Made by a program: the position numbers and the translations under genes
NCBI GenBank assembly: GCA_963969395.1
Contig: OZ017801.1
Location: forward strand, 9,119,611-9,183,610
Length of the DNA stretch: 64,000 bases
Origin: Pseudoscleropodium purum
Lineage: Eukaryota; Streptophyta; Bryopsida; Hypnales; Brachytheciaceae
Direction of reading: 5' to 3'
Shown here: positions 1-11,480 of the stretch, piece by piece
Numbering within the stretch: the stretch's first letter is position 1
Layout: each line of letters begins with the position of its first letter
The notes under the pieces: generated by a model
The model's input: the letters and a program-made list of their open reading frames with translations, nothing else
Databases searched by the model: none
Told to the model about the DNA's origin: nothing

Positions 1-28
1 GTCTTTGTATCATGATCGGAGAACCCAC

Positions 29-3000
29 CTGCATGCCTATAGATAATCTCACAAAGTCTGGCAAGTAAGGTGATTCCGCATGAGAAACCTGGACAAACAA
101 TTTTCAATAATTACATGTAGACGTTGTACAAGAAACCTTCTTCAGAACATCCTCAGGCACACGCGTATCTCTGAATAATATTGACCACGACATATTACCG
201 TCACAAACTTGTCATACAAGAATGGCCTTAATATAATGTTGTGGTGCAAGTGTGAAAAGTTCCTACATAGTTACACAATTAACCCAAACACAACAACATG
301 ATAATTCAACAAAAAACATGCGAAAAAATAAAAAACAAAGAAATCTGTATAGGTATTTACTAACATATTTGGACTACATCAACACATACTCAGCTTTCAA
401 CAATTCCGGCGTGCCGCTTAGTCTACTGGGACAACCGGCCCTGAGGCTCTGCCTGACTAATATTGAAAACCATAGTACAAGAAAAAAAATTCCCCCGCAT
501 TGCACAGCCAGATTCACAAAATTTCTAATTGCAGCAGAAGAATGTCTTCACTAACCTCAAGCTTATCTAATTCAGCAATAAGATCTTGTCTTGAAACTCC
601 CCGAGCACTGTTCGCCCTGTAGAAACGCAGGAACAAAAGAGAGGGATTAAGTGTAAATCAACATTAAACGTCGCTAACCAAACAAGGTTAACAAAAGAAT
701 ACCCCTCACAATCCAACTCAAAGGGAGCAGATGCTAAAATCGTATCCAACCTGAGTGAAAATGTAGGACGTTGATTGTTGCATTCCATCAGTCGCACAGA
801 TTCCTCTTCCCCAAATTGATTGAGCCACAGTCGCACCATCCACTGAGCACCCAGGTAATGCATGACCCGTTAACTGAAGCAAGATGACTGAACTAAATTT
901 TCCAAATCACGCTCTCTGAGGTCGGTACTTACAACCGGATGAGAATGAATTGTTGCCAAAGCTCTTGCCCTTGAGCGCTGATCCCCTTCCAGAACAGGAA
1001 CTGGAAGCGTCCCAGCGTCCTGCAAGATACATACAACCAACCTTTACATCCGAATTTGAAATCAACGACATTGATCAAATGGCGATTCTTTGATATCAAG
1101 CACATCCTTTCTAAGTCATCATATGCGCAAAATCTTCGCAAAAAGTCGTTCCAAGATGTGCAAGAATTACGAAACCTTAAGTTTATAATTTCGTCCATTG
1201 TTGACTAACCTGGTGTTTGACAACAGCCCGCAGGAGACCATTTACCATGTTGCCTGCACCAGCTCTGAGGGCCACTTTAGCAAGCTGAACGGTCTGCATC
1301 ACATGGCAAACGTACGGTATGTGTTTTCTGAGGTCAGCAAGAAATTGCTTCAACTGCCTCACGTTAGGGACATAATATTGCAGATATTGCCACAAAGTGG
1401 ACAAATAATTACCAATGGTGATAATCAGAAGCTACAAATCCTGCATTCTAAAATAGTTCCAAATGAAGTATGAAGTGCTACTAGATTGAGCACTCAGCGC
1501 CATCCATTTCAGAAAACCCAGTCTGACCCTTGAGGCTTCCTCACAATGCAACACCTGAATTTCCTAGTGGGAGTTCAGAATTTGTTTCGGCACTAAGAGC
1601 ACTTGCCTCGTTTACTACAGCATGTGGGGGCATCTCCAGCTTAATAAGCTCGTATAGCCCAACTCGAAGAATCTGTCATGGGACAACTTCGGATTCAGAA
1701 AAAAATACAGCACACATATGACTCACAATAAACAAGACATTTATACATCCTAAGTTAAAGGTACTTCGCTAATTAAAGATTTACACGTGATGGACACCTG
1801 GCGCAGAAGGGGCTCCATTCGATCATAGTCTCGAACATCTTGCTTGAAGAACGAAAATATCAAGAAATCCAAATATCTCTTCCAACGCACTACTCCAGCC
1901 ACTATATCAGTGACCTGATCACAAAACAATACCCAGATGAGTTCACTTGAAGGTGATTGAGAATTCATTGAGCTTGACTAAGATCATAAAACTCATGAAT
2001 GAATACAGCCAAGCGAGGTTACACTAATACGTGACGCATATACTTGCACAAATTGTGTATGTCCAAACACAAAAGAAAAAACGTAGATTAAAATGTGTCA
2101 AACTTCTCGCACCAATCTTCGACCTCGTAGTTCCAGGTCGGGGACACGAAACCCTAAAGTTCTGCCCACATAAGCCATTTCATCTGCCCATGAACTATCG
2201 CCCTCGCCACTTAAAACATCCGCAAACGCTCCGCCTTCTTCTATCCTCATCAACCGAACCACCGCCACTGCCATACATTGCAGGGTGAGGCACTCTCAGT
2301 CCCTCAAAAATTCAAATAATAATGAATAACTTAGTCCAATGAAGATCACACAAAACCTGACCTAAATGACAATAACAGCAGTTCCCATATTGGCAGTCAA
2401 TTCTTAACCATTTCTCGACCAGAAGGCACTTGTTTACAAACTCTGCTTCTAATCGAAACTGTGATTTTAAATGACGATACCTGCACGGTGAGACGAAATG
2501 TTAGTCGCAGTTCTCGGAATGAAAGCTCGACGAGCTTCTCTGCTTTCATTGTCACCATTCTCTCTTCTTCCTGCTCTCTCTTCTCCCGATTCTTTATCTT
2601 CAATGCGCGTCCACTTGGTAGCACCCGCGCTTTGCTTTATTCTCTGAACATCACGACCACTCCCGGACGAATTTCTTGGTCTTCTTTCTTGGCCATAATT
2701 GCGCGATGTGCATGTAATCCTCTGCGCATCTGTAATGAGCATAAGATATACCAAAATGAGTGTGATGCGAGTGCCTTCAATCATTCCATACCATTCAAAA
2801 TAAACCCGCAAAGTGCAAACTCCAGAAGAGTCATCCTACCTTCAAAAACATGTTTCTAAAAAACTCTATTCTAAGGCTTAGTAGGAGAATGACAACAATA
2901 ATTAGTAGTTTTGAAGCTTTAATCAGCTCTTAGATAACTTTCAGCAGCTCCACATCAACTTCTGCTCATACGCATTATAAGCGAATTGTAAACCTTAAAC

Positions 3001-3365
3001 CTTTCTTAAACCCCAAATTCGAACAGAAAATTAAAAACTGGCATACACGCAATCAGAAACCTCAAGCCGAAAACGACGGTAGTTAAGCTTAAGTAGCGTG
3101 ATCAATGCAAAATGGTGCACAATGCGAGCTCGCTAGCCTCATTTACGTGAATACGGGCGAGAGCCTAATTCACTGACAGAGCATTAACAAATGAACATTA
3201 GAAAATCCCAAGAGCGTAGATTGAAGAATTTTGAAGATAATTTGAGTTAATGCGCAAAATTCCACCTGAAAACTTGCGCTCTTGCGGCAGAGTAGTTTCG
3301 CGAATGCAGTGGCACAAGGACAAGCCCGAGGTTCCCAAGAGCTGTGTACTCGCTGTCCATGCCAT
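29..3365 (-). CDS. RsmB-type 16S rRNA (cytosine-C5) methyltransferase, probably plastid; 3' part beyond window edge
   Basis: Predicted exons, read on the minus strand: 3365-3266, 2729-2481, 2267-2104, 1914-1798, 1672-1607, 1293-1210, 1019-933, 842-751, 616-556 and 88-29. All phases agree, giving 360 codons before the gene leaves the window. The N-terminus (MAWTASTQLLG...) looks like a plastid transit peptide and is followed by a charged, disordered stretch. A NusB-like RNA-binding domain follows: RLMRIEEGGAFAD, VVRWKRYLDFLI, LYELIKLEMPPHAVVNE, AGNMVNGLLRAVV. The start of the RsmB/Fmu region then shows LPVPVLEGDQRSRARALA, HSHPVWMVRLWLNQFGEE and SPYLPDFVRLSIGMQ. The family methylates a cytosine in small-subunit rRNA with S-adenosylmethionine. 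The SAM-binding domain and catalytic cysteines would lie left of base 29 and cannot be checked. The intron between 1607 and 1293 has a GC donor. The exon 2104 donor (GTTTGA) is weak. Family assignment is firm; plastid location and the start codon are inference. Confidence 0.85.
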
Positions 3366-5140
3366 GCTCCCCACAATGTCAAACCTTGTCAGACACTCGA
3401 ACTACTCGAAACCTACCATCCGACACCAGCAGAGCAAAAATTCGAAGGTCGACTCAAGCGCAATTTCAAGCATCAAGGTGCGATGGTGAGTTTGTTTTGG
3501 CGAAGGCGAGCTTGGCCTGCAGCAACCTGGATGAAGATGAGAATCAGCTTTCTCATCCAAAAGCTAGAGTAACTGAAGTTCAAGTCATCCTATCTGATCA
3601 ACTCCTCCGGCTTGCTATCTAGATTCTTGTGTTCGGTAAAATGTACAAATTTCGAACGTAAGAACCTAGGGTTGATTTTGGGCTTACTTATAAAGAGTAT
3701 TTTGAAAGTTTACAATTAGGGACACTTTACATTGAGAGGCCGGGCCAATTTGTGGTGTGAGAGTCCCGAAATTTTCACTTGTAATTAGACATAATTGCAT
3801 TGGCCTTTAAAGCAAAATGGTTCAACCTTCAGGTATACAACATTCTTTTTACACATAATGTCTAAAAATTATATACTAAGAGAATATAGAATCTTTTATT
3901 AGTAGTCAAGAAAACTAAAGAATATGCCTTGTAGTCCAAATTCCTAAATATTCCCTAAAAAGAAATAAAAAGGGCTTACAAAATAAGTGTAGAAGATTGA
4001 TGCAATAGATCTTTAGTGATATTTGAGCCTTCCCGACAACAAGCTAGCAAAAAATGCCAACAATTATGTATAATTATTGATTTATATACGAAGATGAATA
4101 TAAATCATTTGTACAATGCAATAGTGACAATTTATGCTTTAAGCTAGGTTGTTATTTTGTTGGTTTGATTTGGGACAATGAGATTTCTTAAATTGTGCAT
4201 CCTTAGGTTGCATTCTTGGTACCATTGAAAAACTCTTTGCAAGGAGAGGTGCACAAGCTTTGTTTCGTGACATTTGGACTCATAGTGTGAAAGTTATTGA
4301 ATTTTAAGAAAAATATGAATTACAAAATTACATTTACTTTTATTTTGGTTCTACCAACAACATAGGGCACACTAATTTCTTTTTAAATAGTTTTTTTTTA
4401 ACTTGCTCAAGAATGCTATCAAAAAACCATTCATATACCAAAATCAACAAAGTTTTGGATGGAACCATTTACAAAAAATTTTAAAACAATATAGGCCATC
4501 TAAAAGATAATGAAAATACATCAAACCAATTCCTAGAGAATAGTTGTGATGGATTGTTCCTAAGCACTGAATTAAAATTGATTGCACTGAATTGCAATAA
4601 ATAAACCACAACTGTTGTCAACAGCCAACTAAAGATGATTGATAACTTATAAGCTTAAAGACAATGTTTTTGGATTACACATATTTTTTAGTAGTCCTAA
4701 GGTACAACATTGTTTTTCCAATGTTTGTGATCTTTAATGTTAGTTTGACACATCTTCACCAATATATAAGGTAATTGTCCCTATTTAGTATATGATGAAT
4801 TTCAAAAACTAACCATAAATTCTATTCAAAATTGTTTAACCTCTAATTACATAAGAGCTTCAAATCTTAATTTAAAGAAAATTACCTTAAATACATTTTC
4901 CATGTCAAAATTTTATGACCATTCATAAAAACATTCAAACAATTCCCAAGCCATTTTGAAATAAAAGATAGGGACATCCAAATACATCATTTTTTTACTC
5001 TTAGCATTTACTACATTTAGATTCATCAATGCTTATATTTTCTTATTGGCAAATGAAAGGAGGGTTCAACACACAAAAGAATGCAACATTAATTTTGGCT
5101 ATTGTATGCAAAAGTTTTGAAGAATTAAAGTTTTTTTTGG
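3366..5140. other. AT-rich intergenic stretch, no gene seen
   Basis: The first few hundred bases hold the likely 5' UTR and promoter of the RsmB-type gene. Short open frames there on both strands have no recognisable domain. From about 3640 the DNA becomes AT-rich with many homopolymer runs and no coding-like frame, RNA gene or clear element end. Confidence 0.5.
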
Positions 5141-6010
5141 TCGATGTTTTAAAATCATTTCTTCAACATAGGTACATATTTATTTTGGAGATGCATACAA
5201 AGCAATGATGGCATTTAATATAGACAATATGCCATTTGGGATTTATCCAACAAAAGGATTTTGAGCAATATTTCACTTGAAAGTGATGCAATTTTTTGAG
5301 AGGGAATATTAGGCAATATATTCTTCCATTTTTAGTGGATGACATTCTTGATTTGCTATGTAGTCTAAGGATGGTATAGCTCTTTTCCAAGATGAATGTA
5401 CACTCTTTCATCTCCATTTTGCACATTTCATCCATTAATGTAGATGTAAACAATTGCATCACTTCAACAAAGGTCTTTTTTTGTACTATCCAAACTAAAT
5501 GAAAAAAAATCCTTGCTTCCACCCCCAAACACAAAACAACAAAAACCTCAAGTCCAAAGTCGGGTACTCCATTTTCGTAGATGTTCTTAAATCATTTCTT
5601 CATCATAGGTACATACTGATGTTGTAGATGTATCCAGAGGGATGACAATGATTTTAGGCACAATGACATTTTGGGTGTATACATTTTATAGGTCCAAATT
5701 GCAAAATAACAAAAAAAAAAACTTAAAGCCCATATTCAAGTCTTTCTTTTTAGTAGATGTTCTAAAATCATTACTTCAACATAGGTGTATATTGATTTTG
5801 AAGATGTATATATGAAAATTGGATGGCAAGTTTTAGGTATGGTGCCATTTTGGAAATATCTTCATCTCTTTACATTGCAGAACTACAATCAAAACAAGTT
5901 CAAACTTGGGCCTCCCTTATTTGTAGATGTTCAAAAGTCATTTATGTTTCTTCATTAGAAGTACCTATTGATTTTAGAAATATACACACAGAGGTGATGG
6001 CAGTTTAGGA
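5141..6010. repeat. Degenerate tandem array, unit about 175 bp
   Basis: A module reading 'tagatgttctaaaatcatt-cttcaacataggtacat' and continuing into 'gatgtatac..aggtgatggca' occurs near 5141, 5579, 5756 and 5925. The last three starts are 177 and 169 bases apart, so they form a head-to-tail array. The 5141 copy is about 440 bases upstream with diverged sequence between. Each unit also carries a ccatttt(t/g)gg motif and a gcaaaacaacaaaaa-like motif. A related fragment (ggagatgttcacaaagtgatgatgg) lies near 30135. No protein is encoded. Confidence 0.7.
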
Positions 6011-6389
6011 ATGTTTGTTCTTGTGCTAGTGTTAAAGAGTGTTGTTACTGAAAATCTCAGGAATGGATTTAGACCTCCTTGTGGACGCGATTCACATTGC
6101 AGAAATCACCCCTAACACGAAGTGAGAACATTCCTTTATTGACACAGTGCCTTTATGCCCCCTGAGCCCCCCTTTCGGAACGACGTGATCGTCGACGAGG
6201 GAGCCCGTCCATCACCCAACTGACAATGCGGGACCTTCTCTTCGTTTTGGGTGGATCACAGCGTCCCACATCCCTGATCACCTTTCCCCCCTTGAAGCAA
6301 CCCAACAGAACAAAACTCGCCAGGGCTGCAGTGCAGCTAGCTTCTCGCATACACTTGCACTTGCACCATCAGTCGATCGATCTCCAGCT

Positions 6390-7370
6390 ATGGCCGCCAC
6401 CTCTGTTGTGTCTGCTACCATGGCCTCGTCCACCTTCGCGCCCTCTGCTTTGGAGAGGTCGTCGTTCTCCGGGGCCGCCGTGCAAGGCGTGCCCGCATTG
6501 AGGACCACTGTGAGGGCCGCGCGCCCGCTGTCTGTCACTGCGAACGTCAAGAAGATCAGCGTCAGAGAGCCTCTGGGTATGGGAACGTAACGCAGATGGG
6601 TGGATGAGTTTTATATGGATTTGGATTGTGGATTAAGAATTTGCATCTGGAGTCTTGGCGGGGAGATCGTTTTTCAAGGCTTTGTGCATTAGAAGTTTGA
6701 TTGATGTGTTTGTATGTTGCTTTCGTAGAGATCAGGTAGGAAGATCAGGCCATGTTCGTGGAAATTGCGTGTTTCTTAGGGTCAAATTGTGATACTGAAG
6801 GGCTCAGTTTGAGCTTTATGAACCAGAATGACTGGTAGAGATCCGAGTTTTTCCACTATATTTCAGATACTTAGTGATTGCAGGAATCTGTGCAAATTTT
6901 AATGTAAATATATGGGCGTAGCTGAAATCGTTGAGGGAGGCGAATGTTTGGATTAATGGAGGTGGTTGCATGGTTGGTGCGTGCAGGTCCATCCGGAGAG
7001 ATGAAGAACAAGAGGGGTGTGGATGCCGGCGGCAGGAAGTTGAAGGGGAAGGGCGTGTATCAGTTTGTGAACAAGTACGGGGCGAACGTGGACGGGTACA
7101 GCCCCATCTACGCCAAGGATGAGTGGAGCAAGGGTGGTGATAGCTACGCTGGAGGTAAGTGCATGACCGGGAGGAAATCGACCGTGGAGAGACTTCTGAT
7201 TTTGAAAACATGTATTTGTTGGTTGAATTGTAACAATTCGCTGACGGCGGAAAATTTTGTGATGAATGTGTGCAGGGACGCCGGCGTTGGCCATCTGGGC
7301 TCTTCTGTTGGGTGGACTTTTGATTTCCGGAGCTCTTCTTGTGTATAACACCTCTGCTTTGAGCGGTTAA
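6390..7370 (+). CDS. psbR: Photosystem II 10 kDa polypeptide PsbR
   Basis: Three exons: 6390-6576, 6987-7154 and 7276-7370. Introns are GT-AG and phases agree, giving 149 residues (the family is about 140). The first part is a Ser/Ala/Thr-rich plastid transit peptide, preceded by a GCTATGGCC start context. The conserved mature region follows: [36 protein letters not shown] and [14 protein letters not shown]. One C-terminal membrane helix (about residues 122-143) ends in YNTSALSG. PsbR is a nuclear-encoded thylakoid protein that stabilises docking of the oxygen-evolving extrinsic proteins to photosystem II. No second isoform is seen here. A likely polyadenylation region follows at about 7390-7440. 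I see no clear TATA box; an ACGT-core motif (cgacgtgatcgtcg, about 6181) lies some 200 bases upstream of the start codon. Confidence 0.95.
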
Positions 7371-8789
7371 GAGCATAGGACTCACAGTGATTGTATATTG
7401 ACTGTAATCGATAAATTTGCCGACCTTTTATAATATGAACACGTATACGGGGTTGAAGATACTACCTACGTGTCGCATGTTTATGGAATTTGGTTGAACC
7501 TTCCTCTGAATCATATCCTGCTTCGATCATTTCCTGTGACATGTTTGTGTCTCTATGGACCAGTTGATTGGCTGCGTGTTGTGCATGTATCTGGAATTCT
7601 ATTGGTTCGTTCTCTGGATCATGTCTCTCTACGATTATTTTTCTGGGACAGAATCTTGTGTCTATGGACCTGTTAGTTGGAGCATCTGACTTGCCCCTGT
7701 GATCAATGGCGTCGATCGCTCATGCTTTTGTTTCATGCGGGTGCTGCAAAATATTCCACCTGTCTTGGTTGAGGAATTTTAAAAGTGCTTGGTGGTAGAT
7801 AGTTATGCCCATGCCTTCACCCATTGGTTCCTTCGCTGGAAAATGTTCCACCTGTCGTGGTCGAGGAATTTCTAAAGTATTTGGTGGTAGATAATCATGC
7901 TCGTATCTTTGCCCATTGATACTTCCGCTGGTCAGAAAGTTTGCACAGTTGGATGATCGCCGCAGAAAGCACTGCAGCAGTGTCAACGAATGTCCAATTT
8001 TTGGAGAATGACAGGAGCACAGACAGATCTGCAAGCGAACAAATCATTTCAGTAGAATTCTGAGTCTTTCAATGTACACCATTCTGCACACAGACTGAGT
8101 TATGTGAAGACAGCATATTATTTTAATGTATTTTTCCTGTTCGTCTATTGCAGCGACATTTGGATCACTTCTATTAACGCTGAACATGGTGGACTATCAA
8201 CGACGGGTGAAGACGAAACTGTTCGTAAAATTAATAGTCTGTAGGTTCCAGAGGACTGCAGAAGGTATTAAACCTAAGGTCTTCTTGTTCCAATAGGAGC
8301 AGGAGGAAAGAGAAATAGTCGAAGGTACTTTCAAACACGTTTTCTCACGATGGAATGAACATTCATCACGATGGAACTTCACCATCGGAAACACAAAGAT
8401 TAATTCCTAGGCGCAAAACATGAAGATGAGTTTTCTAGTATTCGACCACCTGCTTGAGGTAGGCGTGCCAACTACAAACATTTAAACAGTCGAGCAAGAA
8501 TGCGAGTGCCCCTCTTGGCAGGTTGTGTGCAACAAGGAGAATCTGCAATCTTCTACTATGGAAGTGACCACGCTGAAACCCACTACTGCGCATACAGAAT
8601 CAGAAGGAAAAAACGCATAACCTCTACATTCATTCATGTGAAGGAAATATGTACCTCACGATTCTTGCTCTGCAATCACCAGAATTGTTACCAAAAGCAC
8701 AGAGAACAACTCTTCTTTCCACAACCGATTATTTTCCTTTGTAGATCGTCATGGAGTTTTGGAACATGATTCTGAAATCGCCCTCTTCT
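7371..8789. other. Intergenic region downstream of psbR with two small tandem duplications
   Basis: Two duplicated blocks lie here. One has copies near 7500-7575 and 7608-7683, sharing ctctg(a/g)atcat and ctatggacc(a/t)gtt, offset about 108. The other has copies near 7744-7835 and 7836-7931, sharing ttccacctgtc(t/g)tgg and ttggtggtagata, offset about 92. The rest shows no coding frame that I can support. Confidence 0.55.
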
Positions 8790-9323
8790 TCAGCTGTTTA
8801 ACTCTGACATCCCCTTACGCGTTTCCAACGCATTCAAGATTACGAGAAGTGTGACAATGACAAGGTTCACTACAACAACAACAACGATGACTAAAATTCT
8901 CGCTACTCCAGTGAGATGAAGATGTTGCAAATTCGATCAGCGACAGTCCACTCTAGCAGAATATGCGCAGAGAGCAAATTCATTTTACAGAGAACCTCGA
9001 TACTCTTTCTCTAAAGTACTATCAATGAATACCAGTATACAACGTCCATTGCATAATAAAAAACCACCAGATTCACAGGATAAAAGAGGTTGAGGATGTA
9101 AATTAACCACTCAGTAACTTACACCCAGGCCATATGCAACAAATAATCCACCGAAGAAAAAAACTCCCCTGAACCCTGCCCACCCTCCGACGTGACCGCA
9201 GCTGATCTGCCACCGTCGCCGTAGCGTTCCCGTCAAGGTGAAGCTACCTTCGACAGCTCGCCTTCCTTGAATGAGGCTCTCCCACAGATGGTCAAGCAAA
9301 GAGTGAAGATTGTGACGCTGCAC
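8790..9323 (-). CDS. Possible small two-helix membrane protein (last two exons)
   Basis: On the minus strand, 8902-8790 reads RILVIVVVVVV, then NLVIVTLLVILNALETRKG and a stop: one strong membrane helix with a short polar tail. Upstream, a frame ending at 9125 reads GWAGFRGVFFFGGLFVAYGL, a second hydrophobic stretch, followed by a donor GTGTAAGT. Joining CTG-G at 9125 to CG at 8902 keeps phase. The 5' part is unclear: open frames of several phases run through a GC-richer block (about 9180-9740), and no start codon can be chosen. I do not recognise the family. It could be a genuine small organelle or ER membrane protein, or chance hydrophobicity. The GC rise and phase-consistent splice sites are the only support. 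Confidence 0.3.
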
Positions 9324-9749
9324 CGCCTTGGACTTAAAATTCCCAGTTGCTCACGGCAGCTGCTGCTTGGGAATAATCTCTTGGTCGTTGCGGCAGCTGC
9401 GATCTCACGCAAATCAGTGCCGAATTCCACGAAATTTTCAGCTGAATTTGGGAACGGGAGTGGTGAGGAAATTGGTTTTCGAACTGATTTGAGAATCCCC
9501 GTTTAATAAGGGCATTCGAGCTCTTGGGGTTGTCACGATCGCAGCTTGCGCTTTGCGATCGGCTATGACCAGCTGGGACTGAGTGGGTGGCGGTTTGGGA
9601 TGTCGATAAGGTGACTGCCGGCTGGCGTTCAGGGGGACAGAGGTGGCAGAGCTGCCGTCGTGTAACCTGCCGCGGACGGCCGCAGGCGGTCGAGGGTCGT
9701 TGTGTCCACGGTGCGGACAGCGGAGTGTGAGAGCGAATTTCTTTCATAA

Positions 9750-10579
9750 AACAAAAGAATTTTCAAGTATTCGAGGATCCGAATTGATTTCGTCTAAGGG
9801 GAAAAAATTAATTATAGGAGTGCCTTTGCCTTGCTTGTCTACAAGCAAGCAAAAATTTCAAATTCAATGAGGAAAATGCATTTTCGGAAGTTCAAGAGCC
9901 TCTCTATCAAAATTATGTTAGCCAACAATTCTAATTTTCCTCTTGAAAATATTGTACACTTTCATGTAGCATTCCACAAATTTCATTTGTCTTTTAGTAA
10001 ATTTTAGTTGATTTTTAAAAATTAAACTATGTCCTAAGATAAGAGATTCATAAAGAGATCATTTACAAGTTGATTCACAATTTTGGATAGTTACCCTTCT
10101 TCAAATATTTTTCAAATAAATTTTCCTTGAAATTAAATGGAATTGGCATTTAATAAAAGTTGTTTCATATGTTTTGGTCCTTTATAGAATTAGTTATGAA
10201 TATTGAAGTTGGAATCACATAACACTCTAGAAGTGTTTACCCCTCAATATGGTCTTTGTTAGTACATTGGCAAATGCAATTGGTAAATTAATAAAAAAAA
10301 TGTAACTACCTTTGTATTAGAAGAGGTTTTTAGACCCAATTACTCCATAGACCTCCTACCAAAGAGATGTGAAATATAAAAGCCATCTTTTGTAGGTGCA
10401 TACTACACTACTACACCTAAGTGAGTAGGACTTATTATTATCTATAGGATTTCAAATCCAACACAACTTCTCGTTTAACTTCAAAATACAAACTTTTTTG
10501 TACTATGCATTTACATCCATATTTCCTTAAAATACTTTGATTTTGAAGATTCAAAAGAAGAAAGAAGAAAGACCTTTTA
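9750..10579. other. AT-rich intergenic DNA, nothing recognised
   Basis: Low-GC sequence with many stop codons in all frames. I see no gene, RNA gene or element end. Confidence 0.5.
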
Positions 10580-11480
10580 TCACTCTTAACCCCTAAAGGA
10601 CTAAGGGGACCACTTTGGAATTTTTAAGAACTTGGGCAAGTTTTATTGACTTCATAATTTAAAAGTTTTGCATGAATTGTTTAGGATGGATGCTAATTAA
10701 TCATCCTAATCTACATGTGAAACTTTGCTTCATGTCAATTTAATAAATATTGCAAAAGTTAAAAGGGATTTTCAATTTCAATGTCAAATTAGGTAGCAAA
10801 AAGTGCATTTAAAAAGAAGATTAATTAAATTTTACAGATTAATAACTACTCAAATTCATTTGAACTTTTGAATTCCAAAAATGAGGTGAAAGCTATGAAG
10901 AATTTTATTTTGTGAGCAATGAAGATAGAAAGAAAAACATATAAAGTCATTTTTTGAACTAATTTTTGAAAATTTTCAAATAAAAAAATTAATTAGAGAC
11001 ACCAATTTTTTTACTAGAACATTCTCAATATTGGGATTATTAATTCTCAATTTCTTGTAAAATTTGTCGGCGATTTTGTTTTTTCTTTCATTTAGTACCA
11101 CCTTCTACTTCATTATTTTTAAAAAGAAAAAGAAAATTCTTTTTGCTTAAACATTTTGCATATGTTCTCAACCCATTTTTACAAGATATTGACTAAAATG
11201 CACAAGTGATAGGGTATAAATGTTGAATGACAAAACTTCACCTTTTGGAAGTACTAGAAAAGTCTACGTTTTGAAGTTTGGGCTAATTGAACTTGCAATT
11301 GGTGGAGATATTCATTTAAAAAAGTTTAGAGGATGTACTTGAATAAGTAAAACAATAGATCCTATGGTTGAATTTGTTAAGAAAATAACTATAAAGGAAG
11401 ATTTTAACCTTGCTTTTGACACAAGAATAATTTTGTAGAAATTTTGGGCCTCTCAACATAAATGAATTTTAAAGATTAAC
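10580..11480 (+). repeat. Dispersed repeat family A, copy 1
   Basis: It starts with the family's 5' motif (cttaacccctaaaggac, near 10585). It then follows the family's 3' two-thirds in order: gaattttattttgtgagcaatgaa, aagtcattttttgaact, attaattctcaatttcttg, cttttgcttaaacatttt, caacccatttttaca and ttttgggcctc. It aligns by eye with 62480-63250 and 28160-28810 in the same orientation. No coding frame persists. Confidence 0.6.

Noticed and set aside
3250..3622. Overlapping plus-strand open frames of 79-96 codons
   Set aside because: They are antisense to exon 1 and the 5' flank of the RsmB-type gene, overlap one another in different frames, and show no domain.
5141..6010. CRISPR array
   Set aside because: Units are long, diverged and without short identical repeats and unique spacers; the genome is eukaryotic.
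6816..7385. 189-codon minus-strand frame
   Set aside because: Exact antisense shadow of psbR exons 2 and 3 with no domain of its own.
10400..10420. CACTA terminus at actacactactacacc
   Set aside because: No matching inverted end or target duplication nearby; likely simple repeat.
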